From NCBI GenBank assembly GCA_018895675.1, contig JAHIOG010000372.1, positions 1 through 11,253 on the forward strand: a stretch of 11,253 nt of DNA, read 5' to 3'. Position 1 is the first letter of the stretch; every line of letters starts with the position of its first letter. Both the position numbers and the translations under genes were made by a program. Below are positions 1 to 6,476 of the stretch, one piece after another. This DNA comes from a bacterium. Lineage in GTDB: Bacteria > Fidelibacterota > UBA2242. The notes under the pieces were generated by a model, which searched no databases, had not been told where the DNA came from, and worked only from the letters and a program-made list of their open reading frames with translations.

Positions 1-13
1 TAAATTGTTACTA

Positions 14-1336
14 TTAATTTGATCGGATTTTAGAAAGCAGCATCTCTGCTCTCCGAATTTCTTCCGTCGCTTTGGGATAATTCTGAATTACTTTCCGAAA
101 CTCTGCCGCAGATTGATCAAATTGATTCATTCTGAAATGGCAATAACCGAGCCGCATCTGAGCAGCCGCTTCCTTGTTTCCATCACCGGCACCAAATACC
201 TTCTGATACGCCTGCAATGCTTCAGGATACTGTTTTTGATAATATAGCGCCTCTCCAATCCAGAACTGGGCATTATCCGCTAAGGAGTGATCTCTGTTAA
301 TCTGAATTATCTCTTCATAAATATCGATCGATTCATTGTACCGCTTCTGGTTAAACAACAGCATGGCTTTATCGTAGAGTTTTTGCTGAATGGACGCTAC
401 TTTACTCGATGGATGGCTCGTTTTAACAGAAGTTGATGGTGTAGCAGCGGCTCTGCTGATTTTCGCCGGTTTATAATCCATATAAGCAGCATAAGGGTTA
501 TTTTTCAGATCACCATAAAATAGTTCGAACGAGACCCGTCGGTTAAAAATTCTCCTGATTTTGTTGGTGCTTTCCACAAGTATTTCTCTGGAACCTACGG
601 GATTAATTTCAATACGTTGTGCAATTTCATTCTGCATTTCCACGGGGAAAAGTTCAAACAGGATTTTTCCAAATGTTTTAGCCCGTTTTTCCGACAATTG
701 ATAATTGTACTTTTCAGATCCTTCAAAGTCCGTGTAACCGGAAATACGGACCTTGATTTCAGGATCGCTGCGCAGGGCTTTTATAATTTTACCGAGTGTA
801 ACATAATAGTTAGAATTGAATGTTGAGCTGGGCATTGTGGATTTATCGTCATAATAAATATCATCAAAAGACAGATTCTGGATATGAAAATTCCCTGCCG
901 GTACTGTTGATACCGGTTCCGCAGGACGCTCAATAATATCAGCAACCGGAGCAGCGATCTCTTCCGCCACCTGAATTGTTTCCTTGACTACGGCAACAAC
1001 TGTATCCTTTGGAGCCTGCACCACTTTTACAAGAGGTGCAGCAGCAACAGTGTCTTTTTTAACAATTTCTTCAGTCACAACCGGTTCCGGTTCAGCTGGT
1101 TTAATTTCTTTGGGTGCGGCGATACTGGGCACTGCTTTTGAAGAAGATATTATTTTCTGGGGAGGAACTTTCGGACTTAATGTTTCCGGTGATATGGTCG
1201 GTCTTTCACCTTCCTGCTGAACAAGGGAATGTGCTATTTGGTCCTCTGAAACCGATATTTCCGGAACGGTTTCTTTGCCGCCACCGCAGCCCATCAGAAA
1301 ATAACTTAATATAACAAGAAAGGTAATCTGCTTCAT
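14..1336 (-). CDS. Lipoprotein with Pal-like OmpA domain and CpoB/YbgF-like TPR domain
   Basis: Probably an outer-membrane lipoprotein that binds peptidoglycan and recruits partners through TPRs. The ATG at 1336 is chosen because GGAGG lies 8 bases upstream and a lipoprotein signal peptide starts there; the frame stays open for nine more codons upstream without such support. From this start (440 aa): signal peptide with lipobox LMGC (Cys17); Pro/Lys/Glu/Val-rich linker about 20-145; OmpA C-terminal domain about 154-275 with GYTDFEGSEKYNYQLSEKRA at 200-219 (Asp of GYTD) and NRRVSF at 265-270 (Arg), the residues that in this family hold diaminopimelate; a second short linker; and tetratricopeptide repeats about 316-440 (YNESIDIYEEII, YPEALQAYQKV, FDQSAAEFRKVIQNYP), as in CpoB/YbgF. 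In many proteobacteria Pal and CpoB are separate neighbouring genes; here the two parts are in one chain. The domain calls are firm; a Tol-Pal role is inferred, since no tolA, tolB, tolQ or tolR is present. Confidence 0.85.
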   Translation of the reverse strand: MKQITFLVILSYFLMGCGGGKETVPEISVSEDQIAHSLVQQEGERPTISPETLSPKVPPQKIISSSKAVPSIAAPKEIKPAEPEPVVTEEIVKKDTVAAAPLVKVVQAPKDTVVAVVKETIQVAEEIAAPVADIIERPAEPVSTVPAGNFHIQNLSFDDIYYDDKSTMPSSTFNSNYYVTLGKIIKALRSDPEIKVRISGYTDFEGSEKYNYQLSEKRAKTFGKILFELFPVEMQNEIAQRIEINPVGSREILVESTNKIRRIFNRRVSFELFYGDLKNNPYAAYMDYKPAKISRAAATPSTSVKTSHPSSKVASIQQKLYDKAMLLFNQKRYNESIDIYEEIIQINRDHSLADNAQFWIGEALYYQKQYPEALQAYQKVFGAGDGNKEAAAQMRLGYCHFRMNQFDQSAAEFRKVIQNYPKATEEIRRAEMLLSKIRSN

Positions 1337-1359
1337 TTTCTCAGCCTCCAAAGATGATA

Positions 1360-1390
1360 GCACCCGACATTGTCGTCATATGCCGGGTGC
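1360..1390. repeat. Hairpin between coiled-coil gene and OmpA/TPR gene
   Basis: GCACCCG at 1360-1366 pairs with CGGGTGC at 1384-1390. In the minus-strand RNA the stem extends to ten pairs through one G-U wobble. A T-run (1391-1395) follows only on the plus side, where no gene needs terminating. On the minus strand no T-run follows, and the hairpin lies only just upstream of the ribosome binding site of the lipoprotein gene. It may be a partial terminator, an mRNA-stabilising 5' structure, or a bidirectional terminator that has lost one T-run. Confidence 0.45.
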
Positions 1391-1409
1391 TTTTTATAAT
1401 TATGCTTCA

Positions 1410-1919
1410 CTATTTCTTTTTCTTTGGATCTTCAGGAGGAGTTTCCAGTATCTTTACACGTTTTTCAAGGTCGTTCTTTTCACGTTTCAAACGACTAAGC
1501 TCTGTTTGAAGATCAGTTAGAGTTCGGTCGGTCTTACGTTGAAATTGTGAAAGACGTGTGGCTGTTTCTTCATGGTCTCTTTTCAGATTTGCCAGTTCGG
1601 CTTCCGTGTTCATACGTAATTCACTTATTAAGAGACCAACTGAATCAATCTTCACGTCGAATTTTCTGGCAGTTATATCCAGCTTCTGATCAAGAGCTTT
1701 TAAGTCTCTTTGAAACTGTTGGATATGTTTGCCACGACCAATAAAACGCAGATCAAGATCATGCAGATTATGATCAAATCTATCAATGTTTATTACATGA
1801 ACAGAATCCGCGACATTCAATTGATCCATCCGATTGTTGACTTTGGATACTACAAATGCAAAATAGATCGCAACTACGACAAGTAGTACCAACACTATTG
1901 TTTTAATCAGTTCTTTCAT
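1410..1919 (-). CDS. Membrane-anchored coiled-coil protein, function unknown
   Basis: A 169-aa protein with one N-terminal membrane helix (about residues 6-26, IVLVLLVVVAIYFAFVV) and an almost wholly helical, charged remainder. From about residue 60 to 160 it shows heptad-like spacing of Leu/Ile/Val with Lys/Glu/Arg, typical of a coiled coil, ending in a basic PPEDPKKKK tail. The ATG at 1919 is supported by GGGAG six bases upstream. No enzyme motif is visible. It stands directly upstream of the Pal/CpoB-like lipoprotein gene, and CpoB itself normally carries an N-terminal coiled coil, so a structural partner role in the envelope is possible but is only inference. It could equally be an unrelated scaffold. 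A promoter-like site lies directly upstream. Confidence 0.75.
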   Translation of the reverse strand: MKELIKTIVLVLLVVVAIYFAFVVSKVNNRMDQLNVADSVHVINIDRFDHNLHDLDLRFIGRGKHIQQFQRDLKALDQKLDITARKFDVKIDSVGLLISELRMNTEAELANLKRDHEETATRLSQFQRKTDRTLTDLQTELSRLKREKNDLEKRVKILETPPEDPKKKK

Positions 1920-1929
1920 TCACAACTCC

Positions 1930-1961
1930 CAAATTTACAGTTCTATAATTTCATATTTAAA
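1930..1961 (-). promoter_or_regulatory. Possible Bacteroidota-type promoter for coiled-coil gene
   Basis: On the minus strand TAAATTTG (1937-1930) fits TAnnTTTG exactly, with TTTA (1961-1958) 20 bases upstream in the place of the -33 TTTG/TTG element. Transcription would begin a few bases downstream, leaving a leader of about ten bases that still carries the GGGAG ribosome site of the 1919 start. The -33 part is imperfect and the region is AT-rich, so a chance match is possible. Confidence 0.4.
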
Positions 1962-1962
1962 G

Positions 1963-2286
1963 TTATTGAAGATTTTGTTGCCATTCATTGGTCTCGTTTT
2001 CAACCACAGCAAAATCAACGCTGTTTTGGCTTGGTTGCGGCTGCGGACCAACCGGTATCCGCGGACGAAATGGCTCCTTTGTTTCATCACTTTTTATCTC
2101 ATTAATTAGCGACTGAATATCTTTATGAAATTGAGCAACGGTTTTTTCAAGGCGACGGAACAGTTTCTCCATTAACTCTTTTCCATACAGATTATTGATC
2201 CCTTGTAAAAGATCGTCAAATTTTGTCATCAGGTACGCATTGCAACTTTCGGGATTACCAAAATCGGAAAATGATTCATCTGCCAT
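1963..2286 (-). CDS. Small acidic protein of unknown function
   Basis: I do not recognise this 107-aa protein. The first 65 or so residues look helical and amphipathic (LMTKFDDLLQGINNLYGKEL, LFRRLEKTVAQFHKDIQSLI). The rest is a Pro/Gln-rich, probably disordered segment (PRIPVGPQPQPSQN) ending in an acidic tail. There is no signal peptide or membrane segment, so it is likely cytoplasmic. Start ATG at 2286 has GAGG ten bases upstream, slightly far but acceptable. It lies 79 bases after the 61-aa gene and 43 bases before the coiled-coil gene, all in the same direction. Intact frame, sensible start and position make it a probable real gene; no function can be assigned. Confidence 0.6.
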   Translation of the reverse strand: MADESFSDFGNPESCNAYLMTKFDDLLQGINNLYGKELMEKLFRRLEKTVAQFHKDIQSLINEIKSDETKEPFRPRIPVGPQPQPSQNSVDFAVVENETNEWQQNLQ

Positions 2287-2365
2287 AGTGGGAAATCCTC
2301 TTAAAAAATATCGTTACTGAATTTACAAAACTCATTTTAATTATCAATGTTTTTTGATAAGGAAT

Positions 2366-2551
2366 CTACCATCTATCGCTTTTAAATGTTTCCCATTTAT
2401 CAATATCTTTTAAAATTAAGCGGCAAATGCTTCTGACCGCAGAATTTAACTTAATTTCTACGCTGGGTTGATTGGAAGTCATTTTTTGCATAACCTTCTT
2501 AAATTCAAGTAATTCACTACGATCAACTTCAATGCTTAAGCGTGTCAGCAT
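2366..2551 (-). CDS. Very small hypothetical protein
   Basis: A 61-aa protein I do not recognise, of mixed composition with a possible beta strand (LTRLSIEVD) followed by helices (SELLEFKKVMQKM; SICRLILKDIDKWETF). There is no signal peptide or transmembrane segment. The case for a real gene rests on a good ribosome binding site (AGGAG five bases before the ATG at 2551) and its place 55 bases downstream of amrS on the same strand. The strand-helix opening recalls small DNA-binding or antitoxin-like proteins, but the match is too weak to name, and no toxin gene accompanies it. Confidence 0.5.
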   Translation of the reverse strand: MLTRLSIEVDRSELLEFKKVMQKMTSNQPSVEIKLNSAVRSICRLILKDIDKWETFKSDRW

Positions 2552-2606
2552 TCCAACTCCTATGTCTCTCTTTTCAAATTGTTGCCGTTATAATTTCTAA
2601 AATTCG

Positions 2607-3608
2607 TTATGATTGTACAACAGCTATTTTACTGCCGCAACTACAAATATCACCTTCTAAATTATTTTTAATGATCGAAAAACATCGTCGCTCAATCAGT
2701 AAGCGTCCGCAGTAGTAACAATAGGTGTTATCCTCATTTTCAACTAAGACGTTTCCTTCATACACGTATCGAAGTCCATTCCGGATTGCGATTTCTCTGG
2801 CTTTATCAAGCGTTTCTTTTGGTGTTCGGGAAAGTTGCCGCATTTTGTAGTCAGGGTGAAACGCTGAAAAATGAACCGGAACATCCGGTCCTAAATTACC
2901 AACTATCCATCGTGTTAAATGATCTAACTCACTGTCGCTGTCATTTTTACCCGGTATTATCAACGTCGTAATTTCAATAAAGGTGCCGAAATCTCTGATC
3001 CTTTGCAGAGCATCGAGAACCGGCTGTAATTCTCCTTTACAGTATTGCCGGTAAAATTCATTGGAAAATGACTTCAGATCGATATTGGCAGCGTCAATAA
3101 ATGGGTAGATATCATCGATCGCCTCCGGTGTAATATATCCGTTTGTAACCATAACTGTCTGTAATCCGGATTGATGTGCAAGCGTGGCAATATCCAGTAC
3201 ATACTCGCCGAATATTGTTGGTTCGTTATAAGTAAAGGCAATACCGATACAGTTGGATTTCTGCGCCATATCTATGATTTTTTCGGGACTGATATTATGC
3301 ATTTGAGTATCATCCGGTTTCGCACGGGCAATGTCCCAGTTCTGACAAAATTCACAAAGCAGATTACATCCGACGGTTCCTACGGAAAATATCTGTGAGC
3401 CCGGGTAAAAATGGTATAACGGCTTTTTCTCGATCGGATCGACATGAACAGCAACCGGATGACCATAAACGATTGTATACAGGGTATTTTCGACGTTCTT
3501 ACGAACATTACATACGCCATAACTCTGGTCAGCAATGATGCAGCGACGGGGACAGAGATAACACTCAATTCCCTGTTCTTTTTCATTCCACCATTTTGCT
3601 GCTTTCAA
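2607..3608 (-). CDS. amrS: AmmeMemoRadiSam system radical SAM enzyme
   Basis: A radical S-adenosylmethionine enzyme of the family usually found with Memo and AMMECR1 domain proteins (AmmeMemoRadiSam); its substrate is not settled. I chose the TTG at 3608: it has AAAGGA about six bases upstream and yields the usual family N-terminus (LKAAKWWNEKEQG). The frame runs back to another TTG at 3647, but that lies upstream of the likely transcription start and adds a hydrophobic stretch foreign to the family. In the 333-aa form, an N-terminal Cys cluster CYLCPRRC is followed by the iron-sulfur motif CNLLCEFC (Cys81, Cys85, Cys88), then a TIM-barrel-like body with FTYNEPTIFGEYV and VTNGY, and a C-terminal four-Cys zinc-ribbon-like part (CYYCGR and CSCGSK). 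Length and motifs are complete. No Memo or AMMECR1 gene is present in the window. Confidence 0.9.
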   Translation of the reverse strand: MKAAKWWNEKEQGIECYLCPRRCIIADQSYGVCNVRKNVENTLYTIVYGHPVAVHVDPIEKKPLYHFYPGSQIFSVGTVGCNLLCEFCQNWDIARAKPDDTQMHNISPEKIIDMAQKSNCIGIAFTYNEPTIFGEYVLDIATLAHQSGLQTVMVTNGYITPEAIDDIYPFIDAANIDLKSFSNEFYRQYCKGELQPVLDALQRIRDFGTFIEITTLIIPGKNDSDSELDHLTRWIVGNLGPDVPVHFSAFHPDYKMRQLSRTPKETLDKAREIAIRNGLRYVYEGNVLVENEDNTYCYYCGRLLIERRCFSIIKNNLEGDICSCGSKIAVVQS

Positions 3609-3636
3609 ATGAATTCCTTTAATTATGTAACAGATT

Positions 3637-3665
3637 AAACTAATCAATCAGGGTTCATTTGTCAA
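3637..3665 (-). promoter_or_regulatory. Possible sigma-70-like promoter for amrS
   Basis: TTGACA (3665-3660) is followed by 17 bases and TAGTTT (3642-3637), a perfect -35 with a mediocre -10. A transcript starting near 3630 gives a leader of about 22 bases ahead of the TTG start at 3608 with its AAAGGA site. No TAnnTTTG match exists in this gap on the minus strand. Confidence 0.35.
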
Positions 3666-3768
3666 CTTCTGATTTCAGATTCTATCACAGCGTTACTTTA
3701 TTCTGTATTCTGTTAAATGCAAAACAATCATTTTAGTATCACACATTATTCGGGAACAATATTTCTCA

Positions 3769-3799
3769 TTTTAAGTATCACTAACATTCGCTATATTTG
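3769..3799 (+). promoter_or_regulatory. Bacteroidota-type promoter for the 90-aa membrane protein
   Basis: TATATTTG at 3792-3799 matches TAnnTTTG exactly, with TTTT at 3769-3772 placed 19 bases upstream in the -33 position. Transcription would start just after 3800, giving a leader of roughly 25-30 bases containing GGAG before the ATG at 3832. Confidence 0.5.
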
Positions 3800-3831
3800 C
3801 GCAGTTGAATAAAATTACGAAATGGAGAGTT

Positions 3832-4104
3832 ATGGCTAAAGTAAAAAATAAATTATCGAAATCCCCTGCATTCATCGAATATTTAACGCTTAAAAAAGTA
3901 AACTTTATCATTTTTGGTATAGGGATTCTGACAATCATTATCGGATTTTTCGTAATGGCAAGCGGCGATACATACTCTTTTAGATCACTGTCACTGGCGC
4001 CAATTATACTCTTAATCGGATATTTGATAATTATTCCTGTTGCAATTCTATATCGCAAGAAGGAAACAACCGAAACCGAACAAAAAAGTAATTCTTCCGA
4101 CTAA
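3832..4104 (+). CDS. Small two-helix membrane protein, DUF3098-like
   Basis: A 90-aa inner-membrane protein: short basic N-terminus, membrane helix about 24-42 (FIIFGIGILTIIIGFFVMA), a short loop GDTYSFRSLSLAP, a second helix about 55-74 (IILLIGYLIIIPVAILY) and a charged Lys/Glu/Ser tail. Two helices joined by a loop ending in a conserved-looking S-L-A-P resemble the DUF3098 family common in Bacteroidota, though I cite this from memory and the family's function is unknown. The ATG at 3832 is preferred over the TTG nine codons upstream because GGAG precedes it and the upstream TTG lies almost at the predicted transcription start. It is a monocistronic gene, divergent from amrS, with its own promoter and a terminator after it. 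A minus-strand frame over the same DNA is judged a shadow. Confidence 0.7.
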   Translation: MAKVKNKLSKSPAFIEYLTLKKVNFIIFGIGILTIIIGFFVMASGDTYSFRSLSLAPIILLIGYLIIIPVAILYRKKETTETEQKSNSSD

Positions 4105-4126
4105 AGAATTCCTGTAATAAAACACA

Positions 4127-4166
4127 ACGCTCTTACCATTATAAGGCAAGAGCGTATTTAATTTTT
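4127..4166. terminator. Terminator between convergent genes
   Basis: ACGCTCTT (4127-4134) pairs with AAGAGCGT (4148-4155). The inner three pairs are complete in the minus-strand RNA through a G-U wobble and have one A-C mismatch on the plus strand. T-rich sequence ATTTAATTTTT follows on the plus side, and TGTGTTTTATT follows on the minus side. It sits between the stop of the plus-strand gene (4104) and that of the fmdB-like gene (4189), so it probably ends both transcripts. Confidence 0.75.
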
Positions 4167-4188
4167 GAATCACTGATCATTTCAGATT

Positions 4189-4476
4189 CTACTTATCCAC
4201 ACTTTCTTTTGATAAAGAGGTCGATTTTTCAGTTTTAGCAGCTGATGTTGATGTTTTTGATTTACTTTCTTTTGTTGATGTGCTGCTGTTTTTCTTAGTG
4301 TAGTCTGTGATATAAAATCCGGATCCTTTGAAAATTAATCCAGTTCCGCCGCTAATTCTTCGCATGATGGATGCCTGTTCACATTTTGGGCAAATTTTAA
4401 TTGGATCGGCGCTCATGCTCTGAAACGCTTCGAATTCATATTGACAGTTTTTACAAAAATAATCATATGTCGGCAT
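4189..4476 (-). CDS. FmdB-family zinc ribbon protein
   Basis: A 95-aa protein of the FmdB/CxxC_CxxC_SSSS zinc-ribbon family, named after a putative regulator of formamidase and amidase genes; the general function is unknown. It begins MPTYDYFCKNCQYEFE and has two Cys pairs (Cys8/Cys11 and Cys29/Cys32) that should hold one zinc. The typical F-Q-S-M segment and the GLIFKGSGFYITDY motif follow, then a Ser/Thr/Lys-rich tail of about 35 residues that is probably disordered, as is usual in the family. The ATG at 4476 is supported by GGGGA about seven bases upstream. It is the last gene of the long operon, 14 bases after the pta stop and just before the terminator. Confidence 0.9.
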   Translation of the reverse strand: MPTYDYFCKNCQYEFEAFQSMSADPIKICPKCEQASIMRRISGGTGLIFKGSGFYITDYTKKNSSTSTKESKSKTSTSAAKTEKSTSLSKESVDK

Positions 4477-4490
4477 TATTGTTCCCCGGA

Positions 4491-5468
4491 TTAAGCCATA
4501 TTACAAAGAATAGCGGCAACATTCACGATATCATCAACACTACAACCTCGTGAAAGATCATTCATCGGTTTTCTGAGTCCCTGAATGATAGGACCGACGG
4601 CTTCACAGCCGCAAATTCGCTGCGTTAGTTTATAGCCAATATTTGCGGCTTCCAGCCCTGGAAATATCAGAACGTTTGCTTTCCCGGCAACAGGGCTGCC
4701 CGGAGCTTTGCGTTCACCGACGCTGGGAACAATTGCTGAATCAAGTTGAAGTTCTCCGTCAATCATCAGATCCGGTCGCTTTTCTTTCACTATTTCAGTC
4801 GCTTGGACGACTTTATCGACTAAAGGATGTTTGGCGCTTCCCTTTGTTGAAAATGAGAGCATCGCTATTCTCGGTTCTTCTTTAATGACTTTCCGATGAG
4901 TCTCTGCCGTGGCAATTGCGATATCAGCCAGTTGTTCGGCAGTCGGATCCGGCATAACGGCACAATCCGCAAAACTCCAGAGATTCTTTCCATCGGGCGA
5001 AATCATAAAAAAGTCACTCGAAACAGTCGGCGTATCAGGATGGGTACCAATAATGTGAAGCGCCGCTCTAAGAACATTACCCGTCGTTGTATCAGCGCCC
5101 GTAACGCATCCATCTGCAAAATCTTTTTCAACTATCATCGCAGCAAAAAAAGTAGGATTGTCCATCATTTTGCGAGCCTGATCAATCGTGACTCCTTTAT
5201 GTTTCCGTTTTTCAAAATATGCTTCGGCAAAAGACGATAGATGCTCGGAAGTTTCGGGATTAATCATAACTACCCCATCCAATGACACGCCTAATTTAAC
5301 AGCACAATCCATTATAGACTGTTCCACACCGATTAGAATAACGGATGCAATCTTTTCAGCCGTTATAATACCGGCTGCTTTAATAACGCGTTCATCATGA
5401 GCTTCCGGTAAAACAATCCGTTTCTTCCTCAGTTTTGCCTGTTCTCGAATATCTTCTAAAAGTTTCAC
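4491..5468 (-). CDS. pta: Phosphate acetyltransferase
   Basis: Interconverts acetyl-CoA plus phosphate and acetyl phosphate plus CoA in the cytoplasm, usually paired with acetate kinase for ATP production or acetate use. The 325-aa length is that of the single-domain enzyme, without the N-terminal DRTGG/BioD-like part of the long enterobacterial form. Family landmarks in order: [12 protein letters not shown] (17-28), [20 protein letters not shown] (120-139), SDFFMI (151-156), [10 protein letters not shown] (166-175), [11 protein letters not shown] (205-215), [12 protein letters not shown] (237-248) and [13 protein letters not shown] (269-281). The start is a GTG sharing one base with the coaD stop (TAGTG), with AGGAG six bases upstream, indicating translational coupling. 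A phosphate butyryltransferase is the main alternative but the motifs favour Pta. No acetate kinase gene is in the window. Confidence 0.92.
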   Translation of the reverse strand: MKLLEDIREQAKLRKKRIVLPEAHDERVIKAAGIITAEKIASVILIGVEQSIMDCAVKLGVSLDGVVMINPETSEHLSSFAEAYFEKRKHKGVTIDQARKMMDNPTFFAAMIVEKDFADGCVTGADTTTGNVLRAALHIIGTHPDTPTVSSDFFMISPDGKNLWSFADCAVMPDPTAEQLADIAIATAETHRKVIKEEPRIAMLSFSTKGSAKHPLVDKVVQATEIVKEKRPDLMIDGELQLDSAIVPSVGERKAPGSPVAGKANVLIFPGLEAANIGYKLTQRICGCEAVGPIIQGLRKPMNDLSRGCSVDDIVNVAAILCNMA

Positions 5469-5950
5469 TATTTACTCCTGAGTTTTTTGATAAGTTCATT
5501 CTTTACAATTTCCGGTACAAATGCGTTTATATTTCCTCCGAACCGAACGATTTCTCTGACAGTACTGGAGCTTAAATATGTGTAATCCTCATGAGGCATA
5601 AAAAATACTGTGTCAATACTATCGTTCATATGACGATTCATCAATGCCATCTGAAATTCGTAATCGAAATCCGATATTGCCCGCAGCCCCCGAATAATGA
5701 TTGACGCCCCGACTTTATGAGCATAATCAACAGCCAGACCCTCGAATTGATCGATTTTAACATTGGGATACTGAGATGTGCATTCTTTAATCAATTTTAT
5801 CCGCTCATCAGTTGTAAAAAGCGGATTTTTGTGAATATTTTTAGCGACAGCTACATACACAGTGCCAAACACGGAAGCCGCCCGCTCAAGAATATCCAGA
5901 TGTCCATTTGTTACCGGATCAAATGTCCCGGGATAAATTGCTAATTTCAT
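5468..5950 (-). CDS. coaD: Phosphopantetheine adenylyltransferase
   Basis: Catalyses the fourth step of coenzyme A synthesis, transferring AMP from ATP to 4'-phosphopantetheine to give dephospho-CoA and pyrophosphate. The 160-aa length is normal. Nucleotidyltransferase motifs are complete: [10 protein letters not shown] at 8-17 (the T/HxGH-type site, with His17), KNIHKNPLF around 37-45, [18 protein letters not shown] about 85-102, and SSSTVREI at 127-134 (the ISSTxxR-type ATP motif). The ATG at 5950 follows the rsmD stop with no gap (TAGATG), and the coaD stop overlaps the pta start by one base. rsmD next to coaD is a very common arrangement in bacteria. The adjacency to pta places a CoA-making enzyme beside a CoA-using one. 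Confidence 0.96.
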   Translation of the reverse strand: MKLAIYPGTFDPVTNGHLDILERAASVFGTVYVAVAKNIHKNPLFTTDERIKLIKECTSQYPNVKIDQFEGLAVDYAHKVGASIIIRGLRAISDFDYEFQMALMNRHMNDSIDTVFFMPHEDYTYLSSSTVREIVRFGGNINAFVPEIVKNELIKKLRSK

Positions 5951-6475
5951 CTACACCCTGAAAAAATTTAAACTTGTCTCGCTAATAATCTTTTTAGAAA
6001 CCATTTTTTGTATCAGATTCACAGGAATTTGCAAATCCTTTCCTGCTTCAAGAACAATCCGCGTGCCTTCCGGCTGATTTTCAAATACCTGAAATAACTT
6101 ATCAAAGTACCGATAATTATACGGAGGATCCGCCAGTATCAAGTCTGCAATGGAATTCATTTTTAAAAACCGGATCGCATCCATTCTATGAATTTCAACA
6201 TGATCATCAAGCTTAAGACGGGATACATTTTCCTGAATTAATCGGATCTGACGGATATCTTTTTCAACCATAGCACAGGATTTAGCGCCCCTTGAAATCG
6301 CTTCTAAACCAAGATTGCCGCAACCTGCGAACAGATCAGCGATTCGGAGATCTTGAATATCGCCCAACATGGAAAATAAGGTTTCTTTTACTCTGTCTCT
6401 TGTAGGTCTTAAAGTAGGATTATTATTTGTCTTAAGAAGACGACCTTTATGATAACCGGAGATAATTCGAACCAT
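5951..6475 (-). CDS. rsmD: 16S rRNA (guanine(966)-N(2))-methyltransferase
   Basis: Methylates the exocyclic nitrogen of guanine 966 in 16S rRNA (E. coli numbering), using S-adenosylmethionine and acting on the assembled small subunit. The 174-aa chain opens with the family signature RIISGYHKGRLL and RPTRDRVKETLFSML. It then has the SAM-binding motif DLFAGCGNLGLEAISRGA (47-64) and the catalytic DPPY (116-119), all intact. The usual motif has Ser or Thr where this one has Cys (FAGCG), a minor variation. The ATG at 6475 lies one base after the stop of the upstream membrane-protein gene (TAATATG), so translation is probably coupled. Confidence 0.95.
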   Translation of the reverse strand: MVRIISGYHKGRLLKTNNNPTLRPTRDRVKETLFSMLGDIQDLRIADLFAGCGNLGLEAISRGAKSCAMVEKDIRQIRLIQENVSRLKLDDHVEIHRMDAIRFLKMNSIADLILADPPYNYRYFDKLFQVFENQPEGTRIVLEAGKDLQIPVNLIQKMVSKKIISETSLNFFRV

Positions 6476-6476
6476 A

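Noticed and set aside
617..1314. Several plus-strand frames opposite the lipoprotein gene
   Set aside because: They lie wholly inside a convincing minus-strand gene and show only low-complexity or mirrored composition.
2341..2360. TTATCAA ... TTGATAA inverted repeat just after the 61-aa gene
   Set aside because: Wholly AT stem of seven pairs in AT-rich DNA with no clear T-run on the minus side; too weak to call a terminator.
3771..4058. Open frame of 95 codons on the minus strand, opposite the 90-aa membrane protein gene
   Set aside because: The plus-strand frame has a promoter, ribosome site, terminator and sensible two-helix topology. The minus frame is its complement and has no ribosome site of note.
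4643..5400. Plus-strand frames of 70-114 codons opposite pta
   Set aside because: Shadows of a strongly recognised enzyme; no ribosome sites or domain features.
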